This document shows, piece by piece, positions 1 to 7,900 of a stretch of DNA of 27,084 nt. The DNA lies in contig JABZGM010000003.1 of the NCBI GenBank assembly GCA_015259235.1, forward strand, positions 1 to 27,084. The letters run 5' to 3'. This DNA comes from Alloprevotella sp. (GTDB lineage Bacteria > Bacteroidota > Bacteroidia > Bacteroidales > Bacteroidaceae). Made by a program: the position numbers and the translations under genes. How positions within the stretch are numbered: the stretch's first letter is position 1; each line of letters begins with the position of its first letter. Under the pieces are notes generated by a model, which saw only the letters and a program-made list of their open reading frames with translations, did not search any database and had not been told where the DNA came from.

Positions 1-24
1 ATAGAAAAGACAAGCATCTTCCCC

Positions 25-66
25 AAAAAAGCATCCACCTCAATACCATAGGGCATTGAGGTGGAT
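25..66 (-). terminator. Rho-independent terminator after the GH20 gene
   Basis: Read on the minus strand, a perfect 12-bp stem (ATCCACCTCAAT paired with ATTGAGGTGGAT, arms 55-66 and 33-44, 10-base loop) is followed by GC and a run of six T (30-25). It lies about 100 bases past the stop of the leftward GH20 gene and is the natural end of the tsaE-GH20 transcript. Two smaller hairpins lie between it and the gene: CTTGCC/GGCAAG at 103-119 and AGCTTAG/CTAAGCT at 143-162. Neither has a T run. Confidence 0.85.
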
Positions 67-165
67 AAGAAAAATCAGAAGGCAGGCACAGAGGTATTAA
101 GACTTGCCACAAGGGCAAGGGCTTACGTGCACTGACTTTGATAGCTTAGAAATGGCTAAGCTGCA

Positions 166-2313
166 TTATTTGCTGTGGGTAGCAGGAACAACTTCCTTAC
201 GGAGTTGGTCATAACCTGCGAAACGGCTAGAAGAGGGATAACCGCGACGAAGTTGATCGGCTTGAATCAACTGCAGGCGACGCAAGAAATGGTCGTAGTT
301 GCGACGCGCTTGTGGTGTCCAGCCCACTTCTGCTAGTGCCATTGCACGAGGGAAGGCTTGATAGTACACGCGTTCGGGTTGGGGCATACATTCGCTCCAC
401 AACGTGCCAGTGACCCCAAAGAGAAAATCGCGCTCAAATGCGTCATCTTGTCCCCAACGTGGGTCAAGTTCATAGACACGTTTGAGACTGGTCACGGGCA
501 TTCCCCAGTTCACTTCGGGCAAATCGCCTTTGTCCATGGGGTAATCCAAATAGCAGTGTTCACCCGGGCAGAGCATAATTTTAGCCTTGTTGGCGCGTGC
601 TGCATCAATGGCAGTTTTGGTGAGTCCGTGACGCCAAGCGAAAGTGACGCATCCGGGTTGAATTTCCTTGAAGTCGGTTTCGTACCAGAACATAGGAGTC
701 TTACCGAGCTTGTCGCGGAGGTGAGTAATCACACGATCGAACATGTACTTCTGCAACTTCCAGTTTTCGGAGCGGTCGCGCGTGGTGATGCCGAGTTTTT
801 CTTTGAGGGCGATGCAAGCAGAGTCAGTGGTCCAATCATCGAGTGGCGGATTTCCAGCCTCATCTCCTCCGAGATGCACATAAGGTGCAGGAAAAACAGT
901 GGCGAGTTCATCGAACACATCGAGGAGGAACTGATAGGTGAATTCAGAAGCTGGATTGAGGAGGTTATTGGACACACCGCTGGTGGTGCGTACATCCACT
1001 TTCTTGTTGCCCACGGTGAGTTGAGGATAGGCATGAATGGCAGCCACTTCGTGTCCTGGCATTTCAATTTCAGGAATCACCATGATGTGGTGTTTCGCAG
1101 CGAAAGCCACAAGTTCGCGCATTTCGTCTTGGGTGTAAAAACCAGGACTGGTGTATTGCATATCGTCCATGGCAGGGCGCAGGCTGCTTTCTGCCACCAA
1201 ACGAGGATATTTCTTGATTTCGATGCGCCATGCTTGGTCGTCGACGAGATGGAGATGGAGGGCGTTGTATTTATAGCGCGCCATCTCGGTGACCATGCGT
1301 TTGAGTTCGGCAAAGGGAATAAAGGTGCGCACAGGATCGACCATGAGTTCACGCACACGAGTGCGTGGAGCATCGACGATTTTCACGGGTTCTAGCGTTT
1401 TGGGCTGCGCCGTGAGGAGCTGGTCAAGGGTGGTCAATCCATAGAACACGCCTGCAGGGGTGCTTCCCTTGATGACGATGCCTTTCTTGTTAGCGGTGAG
1501 TTCGTAGCCTTCGGCATTTTGCACCGTGGCATCAAGGAGGAGCTGCACTGTGGCACTCCCACGCAACACATTGATTCCGGCACGTTCGCGAAGGATGCGA
1601 CGCGCATAGGCAGCTTCGTTTGCGAGTTCGGGGGCAGCTTCGATTTTGCCGATGCGGCTCACGTCAAGGGCTTTGCCTTGCTGCACTTCCAACTGGGCAG
1701 GATAAGGGATGAGGGAGTATTTCTCCTGAGCAGCCTTTGCCCAAAGGTCGAAGGTGGGTTGGGGCAACTGGGCAGTAGGCACGCCTTCAAAAGCGGCAAA
1801 TCCTACGTTGCGCAATGTGGCACGAGAAGTGTCGAGTTTGCGGAGGGCAGTGCAACCGTTGAAAGCACCATCTTCGATGATTTCCACAGCACTTGGCAGC
1901 ACAACTTCATGCAAATTCTTACAGTTGAAGAAGGCTTGACGGCCGATGCGTTTCACCCCATTGGGCAACACGACTTTGCGTAGTCCGCGATGTCCTAAGA
2001 AAGCATTGTCAGGAATCTCAGTGCAAGTGGCTGCACTGAGGTCGAGCACCTCAATATTGGGGCAGAGATCGCGGATTTGACGAAAGTCACCATTGCGGTC
2101 GCTGCTCAAAGTGCCAGTGAGCACAAGGGTTTTAAGACCAGCCTTAAGTTCTGCTGGGAGTAGACGTACCTGAGCTGTGGTGGCACTTCCTTGACTGAGG
2201 TCTAGGGTATACGCCTCCACAGGTGCACTTGGAGTAGACGTGCTTTGTGCACTAAGGGGTAGTGCCAACAAGCAGCACAGCAATGCTGCGGAACAACGGG
2301 AAAGTAGGTGCAT
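166..2313 (-). CDS. Secreted beta-N-acetylhexosaminidase (GH20) with N-terminal BspA-type leucine-rich repeats
   Basis: Predicted exo-acting glycosidase that removes terminal beta-linked GlcNAc/GalNAc from glycans, acting outside the cytoplasm. The 715-residue protein starts with a signal peptide (about 1-22, ending LPLSAQS). LRR_5/BspA-like repeats span about 60-180 (IEVLDLSAATCTEIPDNAF, LRKVVLPNGVKRIGRQAF, LHEVVLPSAVEIIEDGAF). The GH20 N-terminal alpha/beta domain covers about 195-315 and begins LIPYPAQLE. The catalytic barrel covers about 320-690, with the R-x-x-E-L-M-V-D-P-V-R entry motif, HLHLVDDQAWRIE, IPEIEMPGH and the catalytic HLGGDE (Asp484-Glu485). No T9SS C-terminal domain is seen. 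It follows tsaE by 58 bases with no clear promoter between, so co-transcription is likely. GH20 is secure; linkage preference is unknown, and the LRR fusion suggests a surface or adhesion role (inference). Confidence 0.93.
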   Translation of the reverse strand: MHLLSRCSAALLCCLLALPLSAQSTSTPSAPVEAYTLDLSQGSATTAQVRLLPAELKAGLKTLVLTGTLSSDRNGDFRQIRDLCPNIEVLDLSAATCTEIPDNAFLGHRGLRKVVLPNGVKRIGRQAFFNCKNLHEVVLPSAVEIIEDGAFNGCTALRKLDTSRATLRNVGFAAFEGVPTAQLPQPTFDLWAKAAQEKYSLIPYPAQLEVQQGKALDVSRIGKIEAAPELANEAAYARRILRERAGINVLRGSATVQLLLDATVQNAEGYELTANKKGIVIKGSTPAGVFYGLTTLDQLLTAQPKTLEPVKIVDAPRTRVRELMVDPVRTFIPFAELKRMVTEMARYKYNALHLHLVDDQAWRIEIKKYPRLVAESSLRPAMDDMQYTSPGFYTQDEMRELVAFAAKHHIMVIPEIEMPGHEVAAIHAYPQLTVGNKKVDVRTTSGVSNNLLNPASEFTYQFLLDVFDELATVFPAPYVHLGGDEAGNPPLDDWTTDSACIALKEKLGITTRDRSENWKLQKYMFDRVITHLRDKLGKTPMFWYETDFKEIQPGCVTFAWRHGLTKTAIDAARANKAKIMLCPGEHCYLDYPMDKGDLPEVNWGMPVTSLKRVYELDPRWGQDDAFERDFLFGVTGTLWSECMPQPERVYYQAFPRAMALAEVGWTPQARRNYDHFLRRLQLIQADQLRRGYPSSSRFAGYDQLRKEVVPATHSK

Positions 2314-2371
2314 AGATTAGGCTAAAGATGGGAGAGGATGAATAAGATTGGAGTGAGGTGAAGCCCAAATA

Positions 2372-2803
2372 CTAGTCTTCAATCGTCACCTTGCGACGAC
2401 CATCGGGTAATTCTTCGATTTCGACGCGCACGGCATTGTCGGGCAAGAGCGGCTCGATGAGTTCGGGCCACTCAATGAAACAAGGTGCTCCAGAATAGAA
2501 GTAGTCGTCAGTGCCAATATCGAAGGCTTCTTCTACGTGTTTGATACGATAGAAGTCGAAGTGGAACACTGGTCCTTCCAACACTGCGCTGTGATATTCG
2601 TTGACAATGGCGAATGTGGGCGAATTGACCACATCGTCTACTCCCAAGACATCGCAGAGTGCTTTGACAAAAGTGGTTTTGCCGGCTCCCATCTTGCCAT
2701 AAAAAGCAAAGACATTGCGGCGCTTATTACGAAGATCTACCGCGGCAACAAATTCTTGTGCCGTGGTGTTGATGCTATCAATGGTTTCTATGATAAATTC
2801 CAT
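2372..2803 (-). CDS. tsaE: TsaE, tRNA threonylcarbamoyladenosine biosynthesis ATPase
   Basis: P-loop ATPase that works with TsaB, TsaC and TsaD to make t6A37 on ANN-decoding tRNAs in the cytoplasm. From the chosen start it is 143 residues, normal for the family. The Walker A loop GKMGAGKTT lies at about 36-44, followed by SPTFAIVNEY, HFDFYRI and the C-terminal FIEWPE motif. The frame is open upstream to 2917, but the TAACTTTG promoter element ends at 2809, so translation must begin at ATG 2803 (MEFIIETIDS), which also fits family length. The transcript would be nearly leaderless. GH20 follows 58 bases downstream in the same direction. Confidence 0.95.
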   Translation of the reverse strand: MEFIIETIDSINTTAQEFVAAVDLRNKRRNVFAFYGKMGAGKTTFVKALCDVLGVDDVVNSPTFAIVNEYHSAVLEGPVFHFDFYRIKHVEEAFDIGTDDYFYSGAPCFIEWPELIEPLLPDNAVRVEIEELPDGRRKVTIED

Positions 2804-2808
2804 ACGTG

Positions 2809-2816
2809 CAAAGTTA
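2809..2816 (-). promoter_or_regulatory. Bacteroidota -7 element of tsaE
   Basis: TAACTTTG read on the minus strand, an exact TAnnTTTG match, with only five bases between its last G and the ATG at 2803. The usual placement of this element puts the transcript start about 2 bases before the start codon. No good TTTG -33 element is visible at the normal distance. Confidence 0.65.
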
Positions 2817-2925
2817 CAATAATCACGGAAATATAGAGAACTATCTCCCTGAAAATGGAACAACATTACTTCCGATTTAACATTTTCGGAGTGGTTTTCT
2901 GACAGATAATGAAGCATTCAGCAAC

Positions 2926-2964
2926 AAAAAACACGCATTCCCCGATTTTCCAGGAAATGCGTGC
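2926..2964 (-). terminator. Rho-independent terminator of the DUF438 gene
   Basis: On the minus strand CACGCATTTCC pairs with GGAATGCGTG (one bulged base; arms 2963-2953 and 2941-2932), and a run of six T follows (2931-2926). It begins about 30 bases past the stop of the leftward DUF438 gene and isolates it from tsaE. Confidence 0.85.
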
Positions 2965-2991
2965 TCTAGTATTTCAACTTTGCGCTTAGAC

Positions 2992-4647
2992 TTACTTTTC
3001 TTTGGCAAGCAATTCGCCAGTGATGCGTTGGAGTCCTGCAATGAGTTTATCGAGAGGAACGCCCGAACGGTCGCTCATCTTTTGCACATCGGCTTTTTTC
3101 GCCATCAATTTGCCGAAAGGTGTGCGCAGCATGGCAAAGAGGGAGGAGATTTCGGTGAGACGATTGCGCAGTTCGGGGAAACGATTCAACAAATCCATCA
3201 AACGCGTGGTGGGGGTGATTTCTACTTCTCCCGATGCGGTGTAGCGAAGACCTTCACTGGCAACCTCTTCTGTATCTTCTACTTCGACCTGAGTGGCAGC
3301 AGCAGGAGTGGATGAGGGCTGCGCAGTGGAAGCTGCGGCGTTGTCGGTGGGAGCTTCCGTGGGAATGCCTTCATCGGTCGCCCACTTGAGGAGAGTTTGC
3401 GAACCTTCGAGGGCGCGGATGTGGGTGCAGTCTTGCATCACTTCGATAACACCGCGGAAGTTGCCTTCTGCATCGCGCACTGCTACATAAATGATATAGA
3501 TGAAGAAGCCGGGTTTGTTGATCCAGAACTCAGCTTTGTCTTGTTCTCCACTGCGGAGTTTGTCGATGACTTCGCGCACCACGTGAGCGCTCTTGCGAGG
3601 ATGGCAATTCATCACCTGACGACCAATGACGTTTTTGCTGCGTGGGAAGATGCGGTGGTCGGTGTCGGAATAGAAACAAACGAGTTCGTTTTCATCTACA
3701 AAACTGATGTCGAAGGGCAGATGCTGATAGATGAGATTGATTTGCTCCAAGGTGAGTTTACCAGTGGTGACATCGAGTTTTTCGCTTCCTCCAGCAGAAT
3801 AGCCGTATTTCGAGAGAAGTTGTTGCAAGTCGGCTGCAAACCCAGCAGCTTCGGGAGTGGAAGATGCAGGAATGTCGGTAGATTTTCCTGCAACGGTTGT
3901 GCCTTTAACACGCTTCTCCGCAGGGGTGAAGAAGGCGTATCCAATTTCCAAATCACCCTCTTTCATATCTTCAAATTCCTCTGCCGTGATCATGGCATAA
4001 GAAGTGGGATAGAGGATGGTTTCTTCTTTCTCCATCAAATCGCGACCGTAGAAGATGAGTTTGTTGCACGACTTGATGAACTCTTCTTCGTTGCCTGCTT
4101 CGAGGAGATTATAGGCATCGCGGATGTTGTCGCGCACCATGTCATCAAAAGTCCACATCGTGGTGGTGGGACGGTCGAAGCCTTTTTGCTCCAAAAGGGG
4201 ATAGAGCTGGTTTTGCTTGCGCGAATAGTGGATGGGGTATTTGCGAATTTGGTCAAAAAGCTCCAACCACTGATTCTTGATGACGGGATATTGCACCAAG
4301 TCTTCCACGGCAAGGAGGAGGCGCTTCATCTCCTCGTTCTCTTGATAATAGCGAGAGAGAGGATGATCTTCGGGCACATCGGGACGAGAATAGTCCATGT
4401 AACCTTCAAAGAGTTGGATTTTTTGCGCCATGTTTTCGCGAATGCACTCTTCGTCGGTGTGTTCGATGAGCGTCTGTTCGATGAAAGCGAGGTGGAAAGG
4501 ACGGATTTTTCCCACACGCTCAGCCACTTCTTTACGTCCTTCTTCGAGAGTTATTTTTCCTGTGACATAGCGTGTCTCAATATCTAGAACAGCTTGCATC
4601 TTGTCCAAATCGATTTGTGGAAGATGCGCTTGCATTTTATGATTCAT
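2992..4647 (-). CDS. DUF438 / hemerythrin-like / PAS / DUF1858 protein
   Basis: Probable cytoplasmic sensor or regulator; the exact role is unknown. The 551-residue protein has an N-terminal DUF438 region (about 10-80), then a hemerythrin-like helical bundle (about 90-230) with DHPLSRYYQENEEM, KYPIHYSRKQNQLYPLLEQKG and LMEKEETILYP carrying the candidate His and Glu metal ligands. A PAS-type domain follows (about 290-415; LPFDISFVDENE, FPRSKNVIGRQVMNCHP, GVIEVMQDCT). A Thr/Pro/Ala-rich linker (about 420-475) leads to a DUF1858-like helical domain (about 476-545; PTTRLMDLLNRFPELRNRL). The frame is open to 4743, but the promoter at 4698-4728 excludes upstream starts, and ATG 4647 (MNHKMQAHLP) is the first good one. 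A diiron or haem-based redox/NO sensor is a reasonable guess from the architecture. It is divergent from the alpha-2-macroglobulin gene. Confidence 0.88.
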   Translation of the reverse strand: MNHKMQAHLPQIDLDKMQAVLDIETRYVTGKITLEEGRKEVAERVGKIRPFHLAFIEQTLIEHTDEECIRENMAQKIQLFEGYMDYSRPDVPEDHPLSRYYQENEEMKRLLLAVEDLVQYPVIKNQWLELFDQIRKYPIHYSRKQNQLYPLLEQKGFDRPTTTMWTFDDMVRDNIRDAYNLLEAGNEEEFIKSCNKLIFYGRDLMEKEETILYPTSYAMITAEEFEDMKEGDLEIGYAFFTPAEKRVKGTTVAGKSTDIPASSTPEAAGFAADLQQLLSKYGYSAGGSEKLDVTTGKLTLEQINLIYQHLPFDISFVDENELVCFYSDTDHRIFPRSKNVIGRQVMNCHPRKSAHVVREVIDKLRSGEQDKAEFWINKPGFFIYIIYVAVRDAEGNFRGVIEVMQDCTHIRALEGSQTLLKWATDEGIPTEAPTDNAAASTAQPSSTPAAATQVEVEDTEEVASEGLRYTASGEVEITPTTRLMDLLNRFPELRNRLTEISSLFAMLRTPFGKLMAKKADVQKMSDRSGVPLDKLIAGLQRITGELLAKEK

Positions 4648-4662
4648 AGTTAAGTATGCGTG

Positions 4663-4692
4663 TTGTTTGTTGTTGTATTGTTTGTTGTTGTG
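4663..4692 (-). repeat. 15-bp tandem repeat in the DUF438 leader
   Basis: TTGTTTGTTGTTGTA (4663-4677) is followed directly by TTGTTTGTTGTTGTG (4678-4692). In the mRNA this reads as a CAA/ACA-rich, G-poor tract lying between the promoter and the start codon at 4647. Such a tract stays unpaired, so it may keep the ribosome landing site open in an organism that does not rely on Shine-Dalgarno pairing. Confidence 0.75.
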
Positions 4693-4697
4693 TGCAG

Positions 4698-4728
4698 CAA
4701 ATGTACTAATTTCTAGACAGTCCACAAA
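4698..4728 (-). promoter_or_regulatory. Promoter of the DUF438 gene
   Basis: Minus strand TTTG (4728-4725), a 19-base spacer, then TACATTTG (4705-4698): a full match to the Bacteroidota -33/-7 consensus. It gives a leader of about 46 bases to ATG 4647. Confidence 0.88.
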
Positions 4729-4787
4729 GTAGCCGGCGCACAAAATATAATTTTTCGGAAAATACTATTCACTTTTCCACCTAATAC

Positions 4788-4819
4788 TTTGGTATTTCGG
4801 TGGGTTTCTGCTAACTTTG
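4788..4819 (+). promoter_or_regulatory. Promoter of the alpha-2-macroglobulin gene
   Basis: TTTG (4788-4791), a 20-base spacer, then TAACTTTG (4812-4819). Transcription should start near 4823, leaving a leader of about 144 bases before ATG 4967. It is divergent from the DUF438 promoter, with about 60 bases between the two -33 boxes. Confidence 0.82.
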
Positions 4820-4886
4820 TCGATAGGACGAAGAGAGTTTCTCTAAACTTATCTGGTCTGTATTTCTGGGATAATTCTCTCTTGCC

Positions 4887-4937
4887 ATGAAGACACTCCT
4901 TACTAATTGGTTCCACGTACTCTCGAGAACTTCGTGA
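4887..4937 (+). CDS. Possible 16-codon upstream ORF in the alpha-2-macroglobulin leader
   Basis: ATG at 4887 opens a short frame encoding MKTLLTNWFHVLSRTS and ending at TGA 4935-4937, 29 bases before the main start. The stop falls inside a hairpin (TTCGTGA/TCACGAA, 4931-4949) that competes with another (GAGA-CTT/AAG-TCTC, 4925-4944). It may be a leader peptide or chance; only its position in a structured leader supports it. Confidence 0.25.
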   Translation: MKTLLTNWFHVLSRTS

Positions 4938-4966
4938 AGCTCTCACGAAACAACTACACCTCTCTT

Positions 4967-7900
4967 ATGGATAAAAAGAACATCATCGCCCTTGCACTCT
5001 CCTCATTGTTGGGGGCTTCTCAAGTGCAAGCTGAGCGCACTACAGATACATCTCCACAGAAGGATGCAACTACGCAAACTTTCAAGCAATTATGGAAGAA
5101 TGTGGAACAACACCGCAGAAAGGACCTCCCGAAAAGTGCCCTCAAAGCTATCCATGCGATTCGCCAAAAGGCACTGGAAACCCATGACACTCCACAACTG
5201 ATAGCTGCGATGCTCTCCACTTATCAGCTGGAAAAAGAAATATCGCCCGATAGCACTCAAAAGGTGATTGAAGAGATGGAGCGATTTTGCGCTGCTGAGA
5301 TGCACCCTGTGCCTCGTGCTTTGTGGCATTCCGTATTAGGTCAGGTGCTGAACCAAGAATCTTCTGTGGAGGATATCTTTGATGACGAATCGGTAGACAA
5401 CGAAGCAGAAGTACTCAATGAAGCACTTGAAGGAGGCGAAGAAGCTGGCGAGCAGGCAAAAACGCCGCTCACACGTTCACTCGAGCATTTTCGCGCTGCC
5501 TTTCAGGATATACCCGCCTTGGCAACTGCTAAGGTAGAGGATTATGAGGCGCTCTTCAATGTTTCTCCCCAAGCAGCAACAAGGATAGACCATAAACTGC
5601 TGGTGGCACTTCTCCAAGACCTATTTGAAATCGAAAATTATCACTCCAAACCTCCTTTCAGTGTTGCAGAATATGTCGCATTGCTCGAAAAGTCGCGCGA
5701 CCTTTTCCTCAAGAAACAAGAAGAACGTGCTGCGTTGCAGGCTGAGATTCTGCTTCTTCAGGCGAAAGGGGGCTCTTATCTGGAGAATTTCACAGCAACA
5801 CTTTCCTTGGATAACGATGAAAAGACTGACGTAGGGGAAAAGTGTACCTTTGTTTCACAAGCTGCCGCTTTGGAAGCGGTGGAAAAAGTGCTGGCGCGCT
5901 ATGGTCACCTCCCCGAAGCTGGCGAGGTGGCTGTGTGGCAATGCCATCTCATGGCGAGTGAGAGCGAAGGTGTTGAGGCACAATTATCTAAAGCCATTGA
6001 GTTGGCGAAGGAATATACAAAGAAGTATGTGGACTACGCGCACGAGTTGAAGAATTTCATCAACGAATATACCCACCCCATCTTTGAAGTGTCGTGGGCT
6101 GACAGCAAAGAGGTGCAAGCAGGACGTGCGCTCTACCCAGAAACAGAGGTGGTGCTCCCTGTGAAGTTCCGCAACGTGCAGAAAGCGAGCGTGCAACTCT
6201 ATCGTCTCTCGAATATTTCTGCCAATGAATTGGAGAAAGCCAATGCGAGCAACCATGTACAACAGCGTCTCCAACAGATTTTGAAAAAGCATGGGGCAAA
6301 AGTGCCGCTTTTCACCAAACAGCTGCGCCCCTCCCCTGCTCCTGCCTACGAAGAACGCGAAGACTCGATTGCATTTCAAGCTCCGAAGTCGGGACTCTAT
6401 CTGATGCGCCTCACCGTGGATGGATGGTACGACAGACTGGCGCCATGCTACGTGTCGCGCGGACAACGATTGCTCTTCAACAGTGCAAGCCGACACCAGG
6501 ATGCTCCAGAATATCTCGTGGTGGATCAACGCTCTGGCGAGGAAATCAACAACAAAGCCGACTTGGATGCGCTTCCCGAAATAGCAGAACTCCCCTTCTG
6601 GATGCAGCGCAAGCACACTCCGCTCAATCCAAAATTGGAACACTCGATTGAGGTGTACACTGACCGAGAAGTCTATCGTCCGAATCAAATGGTGGAAGCC
6701 TCAGCTCTGATCTATACGCAAGAAGTAGATATCTTTCAGGTGCTCCCCAATGCGCGTGTGAAAGCACGGCTGCTCGACACCTATGGCAAAGAGGTGAAAG
6801 CACAAACGCTGATTTCGGACGAGATGGGGGTGGTGAGCACGAGATTCATGCTCCCCAAATACTGCAAGCCTGGACATTTTAAGGTAGAATTTGCTTTGGT
6901 GGATGACAATGGCAACCCACATTCGGAAAACAACGCTAAAAGTTTCCGCGTAGAAGAATACAAGCGGCCGAATTTCTCGGTGAAGCTCGATGACCTCACC
7001 CGTAAACTAGAACTTTCAGACAGCGTGAGATTTGAAGGAGTGGCAGAGACCTTCGCTGGACTTCCCGTAGCGGATGCCGAACTGAAGTGGAAATTAGACC
7101 TCAATGCTTGGGGTTTCTACCGCGGCAGAAGAGGTGGCTCTAACAACAGCGCGCAACTCCTCACGGGTACGATAAAGACGGATGAAAATGGACGTTTCTC
7201 CATCCCTGTAGATTGGACATTTGAAGATAAGTCTGCTCTCAACCTCAACTTTTCGGTGGAGGTGGTGGCTCCTGATGGCGAGGTGCAAAGCACGAATTTC
7301 AACCAGTGGATTTCTCCACGAACAGAAACTGAAGAGGAGCAACAGCAGAAACCACTCTTTGAGGTGAAATATAATGATACTGAAGACGAAGCCCAACTCA
7401 CCATCAATGGTAGTGGTCGTCTTTTCCTCCGCTTGGTGAGTACCAATCGCGGTGTCATCGAGCGCAAATCATTGGCAGTCAAAGATGGATTTACCCAAAC
7501 CTTCCAATGGAAGGAGCAGGACAATCTGGGTGATGCGGTGACGGCTTATCTCTATCTTTTGAAAGATGGCGAATTTCACACGAAAACCATCACCGTGACT
7601 CGTCCACATCCCGACAAGCGTTTGCAACTTTCGTGGAGCACTTTTCGCTCGCAACTCACTCCTGGACAATATGAAGAGTGGCAACTGCATGTCACGTACC
7701 CAGACGGCAAGCCCGCTGATGCCAATGTCATCGCACGATTGTATGATGCTTCGCTCGATGCTTTCCTCAATCCAGAGGGAACGGCAGAGAAAGACCCGTG
7801 GAAATTTCATTATCTCTTTCCGCGCGAAAAGCCTTCTGGAGATTGGTACCATCCCAATGTGGGAATGCCTTCCTTTTATCCGCGCTATTATTACGAGCCC

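Noticed and set aside
358..1395. 345-codon plus-strand open frame
   Set aside because: It lies entirely antisense to the GH20 gene, which has clear catalytic motifs; the antisense translation has no recognisable domain.
3397..4587. 396-codon plus-strand open frame
   Set aside because: Antisense shadow of the DUF438/PAS gene; its sequence (His/Phe/Val-rich) is typical of a reversed Lys/Asp/Asn-rich gene.
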